Assembly: GCA_022821965.1 (NCBI GenBank) | Contig: JAJECN010000020.1 | Location: forward strand, 186,001 to 250,000 | Origin: Candidatus Poribacteria bacterium | GTDB taxonomy: Bacteria > Poribacteria > WGA-4E > WGA-3G | Direction: 5' to 3' | DNA length: 64,000 bases | Shown: positions 26,101 to 34,953 of the stretch, piece by piece | Layout: each line of letters starts with the position of its first letter | Numbering within the stretch: the first letter of the stretch is position 1 | Made by a program: the position numbers and the translations under genes | The notes under the pieces: model-generated | The model's input: the letters and a program-made list of their open reading frames with translations, nothing else | The model's database searches: none | Told to the model about the DNA's origin: nothing

Positions 26101-27411
26101 ATGACGACAGAAAACAGACCTTATCTTACAAGACTAATTGCGGTATGCGTGCTTATCCTGCTTTTTATTTTAGTGATTAGCGCATTGCGCGCACGAGAAA
26201 ATCGGTTTTTCCGGATCGGTGCCAGCAATAGTCAAAATCGAGAGACACTTCCCAACACTGTCAACCGGCGCGATGAACTCCAAAGCGACCGATGGCGTGA
26301 CGGATTTCGACTGCTTCGTTATTGGTGGATAGGTGGTGCAGCGGTCTATATCGCAGAGATGGATCGCACGGCGGAAAACCTCCAATTCGCTGTCGAACTT
26401 TCTAACAACCAGATTTTAGGACGCGAAACCATCACCGATGCCACGAGGCGACTCACGAGAAAAAACGTGCTGTCCCTCGCCGGTGTCAATGGCAGTTTCG
26501 GCATCCGAGAGGACAACCGTGGACGTGGCGGTATGACGTTTAATCTGCATATTCAAAACGGTGAACTCGTCAGTATTCCGATACGCCTTGATAGATGGGG
26601 GTATTCACCACCATCAGCATGGGGTGAAACGAGTTTCGGCGTAACGCCTGAGGGTGAATTCCTCTTGGAGGCAGTGAAACTCAATGGTAAACTTCGGATC
26701 GCTGGCGATACGCTCCCCATTGACGCGGTGAATCAAATCTGTGATTCGGTATGTCCTGTCGTCCTGTTTACACCCCGCTTTGGACGGAGGACGCTAACAC
26801 GCCGATGCCACGAATTCACGCTCAGACAAATTAAACTTCCGCTCACTGGAAAATATACGAGTAGATTCGTCGTTACCGATGTTAATTCACGCGGCAACAG
26901 CACCATTCCATCCGATGGTATTGTCCTCGCAATTGAGCCTCGTTTGGCGCGCAATTGGGTAAACAAAATAACCAAATCTACAGCTGGTACACTGGAAATC
27001 GCTCTTACACCTAAAAAATGGCAACGCGTTCAGCAGGGAATCGGCGGGAACCTACGACTCGTCCGAGATGGAGAGGTCGAACCTGAACTCCTTGAGTTTG
27101 GGCTGTCAGGAGGTCGCAGCGCACGGAGTCATCGTAACGGTGCGTCTCGTCACCCGCGCAGCGCATTAGGATTCAACGACGAGAAACTCTTCCTCATTGC
27201 CGTCGATGGTAGACAACCCGGATACAGTATGGGAATGACCCTTTACGATATGGGCAGGTTTTTCAGCGAACTCGGCATCAAACACGCCATCAATTTCGAT
27301 GGTGGCAGCTCCTCAACACTCTGGGCATTGGGACGAGTTGCGAACAGCCCCGCACACGGCTATGAACGTCGTATCTTCAACGTTGCGATGATCCGCGCGA
27401 GAAAAAAATAG
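26101..27411 (+). CDS. phosphodiester glycosidase (NAGPA domain) family protein
   Basis: A 436-residue protein with one N-terminal membrane segment (about 10-30, LIAVCVLILLFILVISAL). Motifs of the phosphodiester glycosidase family (PF09992, named from the enzyme uncovering GlcNAc-phosphate) include LAGVNGSFG in the middle and AINFDGGSSSTLW near residues 396-408, with the conserved Asp400-Gly-Gly. It is probably anchored with the catalytic part outside the cytoplasm. The start has no strong ribosome binding site and lies 26 bp after the R5 element. The next gene overlaps by 1 bp. Substrate unknown. Confidence 0.78.
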   Translation: MTTENRPYLTRLIAVCVLILLFILVISALRARENRFFRIGASNSQNRETLPNTVNRRDELQSDRWRDGFRLLRYWWIGGAAVYIAEMDRTAENLQFAVELSNNQILGRETITDATRRLTRKNVLSLAGVNGSFGIREDNRGRGGMTFNLHIQNGELVSIPIRLDRWGYSPPSAWGETSFGVTPEGEFLLEAVKLNGKLRIAGDTLPIDAVNQICDSVCPVVLFTPRFGRRTLTRRCHEFTLRQIKLPLTGKYTSRFVVTDVNSRGNSTIPSDGIVLAIEPRLARNWVNKITKSTAGTLEIALTPKKWQRVQQGIGGNLRLVRDGEVEPELLEFGLSGGRSARSHRNGASRHPRSALGFNDEKLFLIAVDGRQPGYSMGMTLYDMGRFFSELGIKHAINFDGGSSSTLWALGRVANSPAHGYERRIFNVAMIRARKK

Positions 27412-27809
27412 TGAGAATAAAAACACGATACCTCCTTCTGCTTATCCCGTTAATACTGGCATGTTCAAACAGAAACACGCCACAGGCAGTTAGCGAAGAC
27501 TTCATCTATAACTACTACCAACGTGCAGACCAAGCGGCGGCACTACAACTCAGTCACGGACTCGCCGCAGAAAAACTGAAAGACGAGATTGCGCGTGTGA
27601 GTGAGGTACGAACCCCAGGGCAACAGATGGACGAGATGCCGAACATCGAATACGAACCCACCGGTAAAAAAGAAGAAGCAACACACGTACTATTTAACTA
27701 TAGACTCACTATCAAAATCCACGATACCACAACGCACACCCGAAATGTCGTTATCAACACCGAACAGATTGATGGAAAATGGAAAGTCGTCAATTTTGAT
27801 GAGTACTAA
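27411..27809 (+). CDS. small lipoprotein, unknown function
   Basis: A 132-residue protein starting at GTG, whose G is the last base of the preceding TAG (TAGTG). This suggests translational coupling with the phosphodiester glycosidase gene. A lipobox LILAC places the lipid-modified Cys at 18. The rest has an alternating pattern (YNYYQRADQAAALQLSHGLA, then a beta-rich VLFNYRLTIKIHD...DGKWKVVNFDEY) that resembles NTF2-like/DUF4878 small domains. The name is not certain. Confidence 0.7.
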   Translation: MRIKTRYLLLLIPLILACSNRNTPQAVSEDFIYNYYQRADQAAALQLSHGLAAEKLKDEIARVSEVRTPGQQMDEMPNIEYEPTGKKEEATHVLFNYRLTIKIHDTTTHTRNVVINTEQIDGKWKVVNFDEY

Positions 27810-27844
27810 CACTGCAACTTTGCTTTTTGTCGCTTCCTATCGCT

Positions 27845-27865
27845 GGCGAGGTTTTCAACCTCGCC
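27845..27865. repeat. R3 palindromic repeat
   Basis: GGCGAGGTT-TTC-AACCTCGCC, a perfect 9-bp stem, directly before the antitoxin remnant's ribosome binding site. Confidence 0.65.
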
Positions 27866-27882
27866 GGTTAAGGAGAACAAAA

Positions 27883-28050
27883 ATGACTAACGAAAAAATC
27901 GAATACGAAATCGGCAGCGGTAATGTATTCAAAGATTTAGAAGTTCCTAAGACTCACCTTATCGAACCGCAAGGAAATTTAAAAGTCATTATATGGTCTT
28001 TTGAGAAGGAACGCAGCTTGAAACGAAGTGGAAAGCGGATCTACGGATAG
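27883..28050 (+). pseudogene. truncated HigA/XRE-type antitoxin remnant
   Basis: A strong AAGGAG ribosome binding site precedes a 55-codon frame. Its first ~22 residues (KIEYEIGSGNVFKDLEVP) match the N-terminus of HigA/XRE-type antitoxins, before the helix-turn-helix. The rest departs: ATCGAACCGCAAGG, an R7 repeat, is read as IEPQGNLK, and no DNA-binding domain remains. No toxin gene is adjacent. It looks like an antitoxin gene cut by a repeat, though a short expressed peptide cannot be excluded. Confidence 0.5.
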
Positions 28051-28071
28051 GGATATCAAATTCCCAATTGA

Positions 28072-28101
28072 CCTTACCGAACCGCAAGGAAAATTAAAAA
28101 G
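28072..28101 (+). repeat. R7 ribosome-binding-site repeat
   Basis: ACCGAACCGCAAGGAAAATT then AAAAAG sits directly against ATG 28102 and provides AAGGAA. A sister copy is at 27958-27985. Confidence 0.6.
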
Positions 28102-29205
28102 ATGAAAACAGGAAAAGTCGCTATCTTCACGCAAGCACAAACGCCGATGGAATTCCGAGAATATCCGGTCCCGTCCGTCACACCCGACGACCTACTCGTG
28201 CGCATCCGTATGGCGAACATCTGCGGCTCCGACCTACACTTTTGGCGCGGTCACGGACCCAAAATCGAGAGCGGCATCCCGCAAGTGTTAGGACACGAGA
28301 TGATCGGGACAATCGAAGCGATGGGACGCAACATCACAACGGACAGCACCGGACAACCGCTCACCGAAGGCGACCGCATCGCCTACTCCTATTTCAAACC
28401 GTGCCAACGCTGCTGGATGTGCCTCAACGGAAAACCCGGATGTCCAAACCGCTACCGGGATTGGCTCGGTGTCTCCAGTGAGCAGTCACCACACTTCCAC
28501 GGTGCCTACGGTGAATACTACTACATGAAACCGGGGCATTGGGTCTTCAAAGTCCCCGACGAACTCTCAGACGCGCTCGTATCGCCTATCAACTGCGCCT
28601 TGTCTGAAGTCATTTATGGACTCAATCAGATTGGGATCACACTCGGCGATACTGTTGTTATCCAAGGTGCTGGTGGACTTGGACTCTACGCAACTGCTGT
28701 AGCGAGAGAGATGGGAGCGGGGAGAATCATTGTTCTGGACCGACTGCCTGCACGCCTTGCTCTGGCGAAGGAATTTGGTGCCGATGAAACCCTCAACGTT
28801 GACGAAGTTGACATGAAATCACGGGTTGAATACGTACTCGACGAGACAGAGGGTATTGGAGCAGACCTTGTCGCTGAGTTTGTCGGTTCGCCCCGCGTCC
28901 TCGCTGAAGGGATAGAGATGCTTCGTTGGGGTGGACGTTACCTCTGGATTGGCAACATCAATCTCGGATTCCCTACAGAGATAGATCCCGGCAACATCGT
29001 CCGCTGTAGCAAAGCAATCCGCGGCGTGATTGTCTATGAGCCGTGGGTTATCCCGCGTGCCCTTGATTTCCTCAGTCGCACACGAGACAGGTATCCGTTC
29101 CACAAGATCATCTCCGATACCTTCCCGTTCAGTGACATTAACGAAGCGTTCTCTTACGCAGACACAGGCTCAGCCATCCGAATCGGACTGGAATTTAGAG
29201 AATAA
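28102..29205 (+). CDS. zinc-dependent alcohol dehydrogenase family protein
   Basis: A 367-residue medium-chain dehydrogenase. Catalytic zinc ligands are Cys41 (NICGSDLHFWRG) and the His65-Glu66 of GHE. The structural zinc Cys cluster is at 101, 104, 107 and 114 (KPCQRCWMCLNGKPGC). The Rossmann motif VIQGAGGLGLYAT binds NAD(P). It resembles the threonine/sorbitol/L-idonate dehydrogenase branch, but substrate cannot be assigned. One base separates its TAA from the next ATG, so it is co-transcribed with hemW. Confidence 0.87.
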   Translation: MKTGKVAIFTQAQTPMEFREYPVPSVTPDDLLVRIRMANICGSDLHFWRGHGPKIESGIPQVLGHEMIGTIEAMGRNITTDSTGQPLTEGDRIAYSYFKPCQRCWMCLNGKPGCPNRYRDWLGVSSEQSPHFHGAYGEYYYMKPGHWVFKVPDELSDALVSPINCALSEVIYGLNQIGITLGDTVVIQGAGGLGLYATAVAREMGAGRIIVLDRLPARLALAKEFGADETLNVDEVDMKSRVEYVLDETEGIGADLVAEFVGSPRVLAEGIEMLRWGGRYLWIGNINLGFPTEIDPGNIVRCSKAIRGVIVYEPWVIPRALDFLSRTRDRYPFHKIISDTFPFSDINEAFSYADTGSAIRIGLEFRE

Positions 29206-29206
29206 A

Positions 29207-30331
29207 ATGGCTACTTCCGTCTACATCCATATCCCATTCTGCGCGACGAAGTGCTACTACTGCGCCTTCAATACCTACACCTTCCATAAGGAGCAGGCGA
29301 AAGCATATCTACAAGCACTCCGCACAGAGATAGCACTTTACGCGCCAGAAACCGATCCACTACAAACGATTTTCATCGGTGGTGGCACGCCTTCTATTCT
29401 CTCTGCCAACGCCTTGGCGCAGCTGTTCAACGATATCCATCAGCATTTCCAAATAACCCCGGATGCCGAAATCACCGTAGAATGCAATCCCGGTACCGTC
29501 GATAGCGAGAAGCTGCGCGTGATGCAAGACAACGGCGTGAACCGACTCAGTTTCGGGCTGCAAGCGATGCAAGACGAAACCTTGAAGCAGTTAGGCAGAA
29601 TCCACACCGTCGCCGAATTCCTCCAGAGTTACCACCTTGCCCGCGAACACCGTTTCGAGAACATCAACATCGACCTCATCTTCGCGCTTCCCGACCAGAA
29701 GATGGACGCGTGGCATCATACCCTCAACGAAGTTATCTCTCTTGAACCCGACCACATCTCAGCCTATAATCTCGTCATGGAAGAGACAACCCCATTTTAT
29801 GAGTGGTGGCAAGCCGGTGAACTCCACCTCCCGACCGAGGACACCGAAGCCGATATGTTCCAATACACGATTGACACACTCACTACGCACGGATACACGC
29901 ACTACGAAATCTGTAACTTCGCCAAACCGAACCGCTACGCTCGTCACAACCTCGTCTATTGGAACAACCAACCCTGTATCGGACTCGGTGCCGGTGCGTG
30001 CGGATATCTCAACGGTGTCCGTTATACCAACATTCGGGGTATTGCTCCTTACATTAGCAAACTTTCTCAACGTCATAAACCCATCGCCGATACCGAACAC
30101 CTCACCGGACACGCTGAAAAATCGGAAACGCTCATGCTCGCACTTCGGAAACGCGAAGGCATCTCGCTTGAAGACTATCAAGACCGATTCGGTGAAAAAA
30201 TAGAAGTTGCATTTGGGAGTATTCTCAAAAAATGGATAGATTTGCGATTGCTGGAACGTACCCCCACCCATCTCCGTCTTACCCCTCGCGGACTCTTCCT
30301 CGCAAACGAAGTCTTCGTTGAATTGATGTAA
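29207..30331 (+). CDS. hemW: radical SAM heme chaperone HemW (HemN-like)
   Basis: A 374-residue radical SAM protein. HIPFCATKCYYCAF gives the Cys12-x3-Cys16-x2-Cys19 iron-sulfur ligands. FIGGGTPS, ECNPGT, VNRLSFGLQA and INIDLIFALPDQ follow in the order seen in HemW. The short N-terminus lacks the extra residues of true HemN coproporphyrinogen dehydrogenase, so a heme-trafficking role is more likely. ATG 29207 is used; the frame is open further upstream but overlaps the dehydrogenase gene. Confidence 0.87.
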   Translation: MATSVYIHIPFCATKCYYCAFNTYTFHKEQAKAYLQALRTEIALYAPETDPLQTIFIGGGTPSILSANALAQLFNDIHQHFQITPDAEITVECNPGTVDSEKLRVMQDNGVNRLSFGLQAMQDETLKQLGRIHTVAEFLQSYHLAREHRFENINIDLIFALPDQKMDAWHHTLNEVISLEPDHISAYNLVMEETTPFYEWWQAGELHLPTEDTEADMFQYTIDTLTTHGYTHYEICNFAKPNRYARHNLVYWNNQPCIGLGAGACGYLNGVRYTNIRGIAPYISKLSQRHKPIADTEHLTGHAEKSETLMLALRKREGISLEDYQDRFGEKIEVAFGSILKKWIDLRLLERTPTHLRLTPRGLFLANEVFVELM

Positions 30332-30334
30332 CAC

Positions 30335-30390
30335 CTTAGCAATCGGCTTTCGGCAATCAGCAACCAGCGATCAGCAGTTCTTCATCAGCC
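30335..30390. repeat. R2 repeat fragment
   Basis: AATCGGCTTTCGGCAATCAG followed by CAACCAGCGATCAGCAG, the R2 family in the opposite sense, just past hemW. Confidence 0.5.
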
Positions 30391-30414
30391 TGGACCAATG
30401 GAACAAGAATGACA

Positions 30415-30588
30415 TTACTTTCCTTCATAATCTGGATTCACCCATTTGAGCATGTCTGTCGTATATTCAGGTTCATCTTCTCCGTATGCACGCGCAAGCA
30501 TCTGCATGGAAAGACGATACCAAGATTCGCGTTCCGTCGATTCTTGTTCTGATTCATATTTTTCAATAAGTGCCCCAACAACTTCCAT
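30415..30588 (-). CDS. small hypothetical protein, 57 residues
   Basis: A short acidic reading frame (MEVVGALIEKYESEQEST...MLKWVNPDYEGK). It has amphipathic helices and no signal peptide. The frame is open further upstream, but residues there look non-coding (Ser/Phe-rich), so ATG 30588 is preferred. No clear Shine-Dalgarno is seen. It is divergent from the coiled-coil gene at 30749. Family not recognised. Confidence 0.45.
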   Translation of the reverse strand: MEVVGALIEKYESEQESTERESWYRLSMQMLARAYGEDEPEYTTDMLKWVNPDYEGK

Positions 30589-30680
30589 TGTGGAAACCCA
30601 AAATTGCCCAAAACTTAGTAATTTCAGTATAACACATATTTCATGAAAGCTCAGGCTTTTTTTATCAAATAACCTTTTTG

Positions 30681-30709
30681 TTGATTTTGGGCTATATCTG
30701 TGGTATACT
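30681..30709 (+). promoter_or_regulatory. promoter of the small coiled-coil gene
   Basis: TTGATT (30681-30686) and TATACT (30704-30709) with 17-bp spacing and a TGG extension before the -10. Confidence 0.6.
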
Positions 30710-30748
30710 TTGGTAAAAGAAACCACGCTGAACGAAGGAACTATCAAA

Positions 30749-31006
30749 ATGGCTGATCAAGATTTCTGGGAAAGGGTTCTCGAAAGTTTGGCACGGCTCG
30801 AATCACAAGCGAGAGAAAACAATGCGCGCTTGGAAAAACGTCTTGATTCTCTGGACACGCGTGTAGGGACTCTGGAACGCGATGTGGGATGGATAAAGGG
30901 AAAATTGGAAGGTAAGCAAGAAGGCAGCAGTAAAGTGTTAACTGTCTTGACTGTATGTACTGCCGTTGGAGCCGCAATTATAGCCCTTATTGCCTTGTTG
31001 AACTAA
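30749..31006 (+). CDS. small coiled-coil protein with C-terminal membrane segment
   Basis: An 85-residue protein. Residues ~5-60 are a charged heptad-like helix (LARLESQARENNARLEKRLDSLDTRVGTLERDV). The C-terminus (about 64-85, VLTVLTVCTAVGAAIIALIALL) is a single membrane segment, so it is probably tail-anchored. AAGGAA lies 8 nt before ATG 30749. It lies 45 bp upstream of the restriction-modification gene in the same direction. The layout resembles generic hemolysin-XhlA-like or DUF-type tail-anchored coils; no function assigned. Confidence 0.7.
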   Translation: MADQDFWERVLESLARLESQARENNARLEKRLDSLDTRVGTLERDVGWIKGKLEGKQEGSSKVLTVLTVCTAVGAAIIALIALLN

Positions 31007-31016
31007 ACGTCTGCCT

Positions 31017-31045
31017 TTGAACCTATTCCAAAAATTTGTTATCAT
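31017..31045 (+). promoter_or_regulatory. promoter placing the RM gene start at +1
   Basis: TTGAAC (31017-31022) and TATCAT (31040-31045) with 17-bp spacing. The expected start of transcription, about 7 nt after the -10, coincides with ATG 31052. Confidence 0.5.
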
Positions 31046-31051
31046 ACGTCC

Positions 31052-34000
31052 ATGCCGAAACTCAACCTCAAACCCACCCACAAAGCAATCCGCGACTACT
31101 ATGCTACGCTGCAACAATATGAACAACACGACATCACACACGAAGGCGCGGTCAGTTCACCCTTCGATACACTCCTCCACACCTGTGCAAAACAGGTGAA
31201 CGCTACACTCGTTCCGCAATATCCGATGCGTACCTCAAAAGGAAACCGGATCGTCATTGATGGGGCAATCCTCGACGAATACGGACTCCCGATCGGCTAC
31301 TGGGAAGCGAAAGATATAGACGACGACCTCACCAAAGCCGTGCAGCAGAAACAGAACGCAGGCTATCCGCTCGACAATATCCTCTTCCAAACGCCACGGC
31401 GCGCTATCTTATACCAGAACGAACAAGAGGTCCTGGACATTGACATTACGGAACCAGCAAACCTGATTGCCGCACTCCAATACCTATTCTCTTATGTGCC
31501 ACCCGCGCTGGACAACTGGCACACCGCCGTCTCCGATTTCAGAGCACACGTCCCAGACCTCGCAAGCAAACTAAAGGAGCTCATCGAGCAACGCCACGAA
31601 ACCGATCCAGCCTTCAAGAAAGCGTTCTCCGATTTTTACGAAACCTGCCGCACCGCGATTAACCCCGAACTCTCACAGGATGCCGTCGAGGAGATGCTCA
31701 TCCAGCATATCCTCACCGAACGCATCTTCAGGACTGTCTTTAACAACTCCGCCTTCACCCGCCGAAATATTATCGCACGTGAGATTGAAAACGTCGTTGA
31801 CGAACTCATCCGGCAGGCGTTCAGTCGCGAGGAATTTCTCACACCCTTAGACAGGTTCTACGTCGCCATTGAGCAAGCCGCGATGCTCTGCAAAGACTTC
31901 ACCCAAAAACAGCACTTCCTCAACACGTTCTATGAGAAATTCTTTCAAGGGTTCTCCGAAGATGTGGCGGATACACACGGCATCGTCTACACACCGCAAC
32001 CCATCGTCGATTTCATGGTGAACAGTGTGGCACATATCCTCGAAACCGAGTTCGGTCGATCGCTCTCGGATACGGGGGTGCATATCATCGATCCATTCGT
32101 CGGTACGGGCAATTTCATCGTCCGTCTCATGCAGGACATCCAAGGCACAGCGTTAGAGGCGAAATATCGTCATGAGCTCCACTGCAACGAGGTGATGCTT
32201 CTGCCCTACTACATCGCCAGCCTGAACGTTGAACAGGAATACTTTCAACGCACAGGGACGTATCTACCGTTTGAAGGCATCGCGCTTGCGGATACGTTTG
32301 AGTTGCTTGAACAGCAGCAAGGCGAACTCTTCACGCGTGAGAACACAGAACGCGTAAAGAGACAGCAGGCGGCGGATATGTTCGTCGTTATCGGCAATCC
32401 GCCTTATAATGCGTGGCAGGTTAACGATAGTGACAACAATAGGAATCGAAAATACGCGGTGATGGATAAACGGATTACAGACACCTACGCCGCAGATTCC
32501 AAGGCGACACTCAAAAACGCGCTCTATGACCCATACATAAAAGCTATTCGATGGGCTTCGGACCGGATTGGGCAGGAAGGTGTTGTTGCATTTGTAACAA
32601 ATAATGGCTTTCTTGACGGTTTGGCGTTTGATGGCATGCGAAAACACCTTGCAGACGATTTTGATGCGATTTATGTCCTGGATTTAGGGGGGAACGCCCG
32701 GGAGGGATTGAAGGTTTCCAATGCTAATGTGTTCGGCATTCGAGTCGGTGTGAGCATCAATTTGTTTATAAAAAATAAGGATAAGTCATCAGGGAAACCC
32801 AATATCTTTTATTTTCGCACCGATGACTTGTGGAATAAGGAAAGAAAATTTAATTTTCTCAATGAACACCAACACACAGGAAACATAGAATGGAATTCAA
32901 TTCAACCAAATAAGCAGTCCACATGGTTAACGGAAGGACTTCACATTGAGTTTGACACCTTTATTCCAATGGGGACCAAGGAAGCAAAGGCACAGAAAAG
33001 TATAGCAGAAAATGTGGTTTTTAAAACTTACAGCAATGGTATTAAAACTAATCGTGATGCGTGGGTTTACAACTTCAATCGAAACGCCCTCACCGAGAAT
33101 GTTCAGAGAATAATTGGCACTTACAACGCTGAGGTGGATAGGTGGAAGCGTCGAGAGGATCAGCGGATAAATGCCAGTGATTTTGTAATTTATGATGACT
33201 CAAAAATCAAGTGGGATCAGGAATTACGTCGGCACTTGCAACGTGGTAGGTTTGCTGAATGGACAGAAAGCAAGGTGCGAACATCGCTCTACCGTCCGTT
33301 CACAAAATCCGATCTGTTCTTCGACCGCGTTCTAAACAATAGAGTCTATCTGCTTCCATCCATTTTCCCGACACCTGAGACAGAAACGGAAAATAAGGTA
33401 ATATGTGTTGCAGGCATTGGTAACAGAAAAAGTTTTGGATGCCTTGCGACCAACAATATCCCTGCCTTAGATTTGGCATTTGAGAAGGCTCAATGCTTCC
33501 CATTCTACACCTACGACGAGGACGGCACAAACCGACGAGAAAACATCACCGATTGGGCATTGACAGAATTCCGAACCCATTACGGCGATGACACCATCAC
33601 CAAATGGGACATTTTCCATTACAACTATGCCCTTTTACATCACCCCACCTATCGCGAGAAATACGAGATGAACCTCAAGCGCGACCTGCCGCATATCCCT
33701 TTCGCCGAAGACTTCTGGGGATTTGCCACTGCAGGCGAGGCGTTAGCAGACCTCCACATCAACTACGAATCCGCTCCGAAATATGATGGACTGAAATATA
33801 TCGAAACACCCGGTATGACAGTGAATTGGCGTGTTGAGAAGATGAAACTCTCCAAAGACAAGACGCAGCTGAAATACAACGATTTCCTCACACTGGACGG
33901 TATTCCTGCAGAAGTATATAACTACCGGTTGGGGACGCGTTCAGCGTTAGAATGGATAGTGGATCAGTATCGCGTCAAGGTGGACAAACGAAGCGGCATC

Positions 34001-34114
34001 GTCAACGACCCGAACCGTGAGGCAGAACCGCAGTATATCGTAGACCTCATCGCCCGCGTCATCACCGTCAGCCTAAAGACGGTGGAGATAGTCAAAAACT
34101 TGCCTACGTTGTAG
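31052..34114 (+). CDS. single-chain restriction-modification protein, type ISP/IIG-like
   Basis: A 1020-residue protein. The N-terminus holds a PD-(D/E)xK nuclease-like pattern, Asp70 ... Glu85-Ala-Lys87 (IDGAIL ... YWEAK). A helical linker is followed by an N6-adenine methyltransferase with SAM motif DPFVGTGNF (347-355) and catalytic NPPY (449-452). The C-terminal part (HYNYALLHHPTYREKYEMNL, then WIVDQYRVKVDKRSGIVNDPNR) matches the type ISP specificity domain. The helicase domain of canonical type ISP enzymes is absent. The gene has no Shine-Dalgarno and may be translated from a leaderless message. Recognition site unknown. Confidence 0.82.
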   Translation: MPKLNLKPTHKAIRDYYATLQQYEQHDITHEGAVSSPFDTLLHTCAKQVNATLVPQYPMRTSKGNRIVIDGAILDEYGLPIGYWEAKDIDDDLTKAVQQKQNAGYPLDNILFQTPRRAILYQNEQEVLDIDITEPANLIAALQYLFSYVPPALDNWHTAVSDFRAHVPDLASKLKELIEQRHETDPAFKKAFSDFYETCRTAINPELSQDAVEEMLIQHILTERIFRTVFNNSAFTRRNIIAREIENVVDELIRQAFSREEFLTPLDRFYVAIEQAAMLCKDFTQKQHFLNTFYEKFFQGFSEDVADTHGIVYTPQPIVDFMVNSVAHILETEFGRSLSDTGVHIIDPFVGTGNFIVRLMQDIQGTALEAKYRHELHCNEVMLLPYYIASLNVEQEYFQRTGTYLPFEGIALADTFELLEQQQGELFTRENTERVKRQQAADMFVVIGNPPYNAWQVNDSDNNRNRKYAVMDKRITDTYAADSKATLKNALYDPYIKAIRWASDRIGQEGVVAFVTNNGFLDGLAFDGMRKHLADDFDAIYVLDLGGNAREGLKVSNANVFGIRVGVSINLFIKNKDKSSGKPNIFYFRTDDLWNKERKFNFLNEHQHTGNIEWNSIQPNKQSTWLTEGLHIEFDTFIPMGTKEAKAQKSIAENVVFKTYSNGIKTNRDAWVYNFNRNALTENVQRIIGTYNAEVDRWKRREDQRINASDFVIYDDSKIKWDQELRRHLQRGRFAEWTESKVRTSLYRPFTKSDLFFDRVLNNRVYLLPSIFPTPETETENKVICVAGIGNRKSFGCLATNNIPALDLAFEKAQCFPFYTYDEDGTNRRENITDWALTEFRTHYGDDTITKWDIFHYNYALLHHPTYREKYEMNLKRDLPHIPFAEDFWGFATAGEALADLHINYESAPKYDGLKYIETPGMTVNWRVEKMKLSKDKTQLKYNDFLTLDGIPAEVYNYRLGTRSALEWIVDQYRVKVDKRSGIVNDPNREAEPQYIVDLIARVITVSLKTVEIVKNLPTL

Positions 34115-34158
34115 ATCCATTCTTTTTTCAAAAATCAGAAAAACTGAGGAAAACTCTA

Positions 34159-34914
34159 ATGTTTAGATACTTTGTCGTTTTACTCACACTCGTCGGAATC
34201 TTCAACGATGTATCCGCACATAACAGGAAGATAGCATCGGACGGCTGTCATCGAGAAGGTGATTCTTATCACTGCCATTCCGCAGATACAACGATAGGTT
34301 TTATATCGAACGAAGCCCGCTATTACGAAGTAGACCGAGTTATTGACGGAGACACCCTCGATTTCATCTATAGCGACCAAGGTCCCATTACAACACGACT
34401 CTACGGTGTGGATACCCCTGAAAGCCGTAAAGGGGCAAAACTCACGAAAGATGCGAAATCTGTATTGGAACAACGTGGTATTACACGTGACCACGATGAC
34501 TATAATGACCTCTTGGAAGACGAGAAAGAGCGTCAATTGGAACTCGGCGCAGCGGCAACGCAATATGTCAAGGATACCCTCAAAGACAAGGATGTATTCG
34601 TGCTTTTCGAGGATTCTGACACATTTCCGTTTATCCAAAAGGATTCTGTAGGCAGGTTCTTGGCGTATGTGTTTTACACAGATGACACCGGGACTGGCAT
34701 GCTAAACTTGCAACTTATTGCCGACGGACATGCCGAAGCCGATTACCTGGACTCGCCATTCCGATACCGATGGGCGTTCATTGATGGCGACATAGACGCA
34801 GTAAGGGAAAAGATTGCGTCTGTGGCACTCCCAGAGAAGCCTGTACCACTTTCACCAGCACCCGATCATCGCCTCACAACTACTTGGGCATCCCTCAAAA
34901 AACGATACCGCTAA
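34159..34914 (+). CDS. exported thermonuclease (SNase-like) family protein
   Basis: A 251-residue protein with a signal peptide (to about NDVSA, residue 20). A short Cys/His segment GCHREGDSYHCH comes first and resembles the YHYH-type motif seen before nuclease domains. The SNase domain follows with RVIDGDTLDF and TRLYGVDTPESR, and later DSVGRFLAYVF. Staphylococcal-nuclease-type enzymes cut DNA/RNA outside the cell with Ca. It lies 44 bp after the restriction-modification gene. The charged insertion around residues 100-125 is longer than usual. Confidence 0.82.
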   Translation: MFRYFVVLLTLVGIFNDVSAHNRKIASDGCHREGDSYHCHSADTTIGFISNEARYYEVDRVIDGDTLDFIYSDQGPITTRLYGVDTPESRKGAKLTKDAKSVLEQRGITRDHDDYNDLLEDEKERQLELGAAATQYVKDTLKDKDVFVLFEDSDTFPFIQKDSVGRFLAYVFYTDDTGTGMLNLQLIADGHAEADYLDSPFRYRWAFIDGDIDAVREKIASVALPEKPVPLSPAPDHRLTTTWASLKKRYR

Positions 34915-34918
34915 AAAC

Positions 34919-34947
34919 TTGACACCAACCCTAACTTCCGATACAAT
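34919..34947 (+). promoter_or_regulatory. near-consensus promoter of the peroxiredoxin-like gene
   Basis: TTGACA (34919-34924) and TACAAT (34942-34947) with 17-bp spacing. The expected +1 is at ATG 34954, implying a leaderless transcript. Confidence 0.65.
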
Positions 34948-34953
34948 ATGCCC

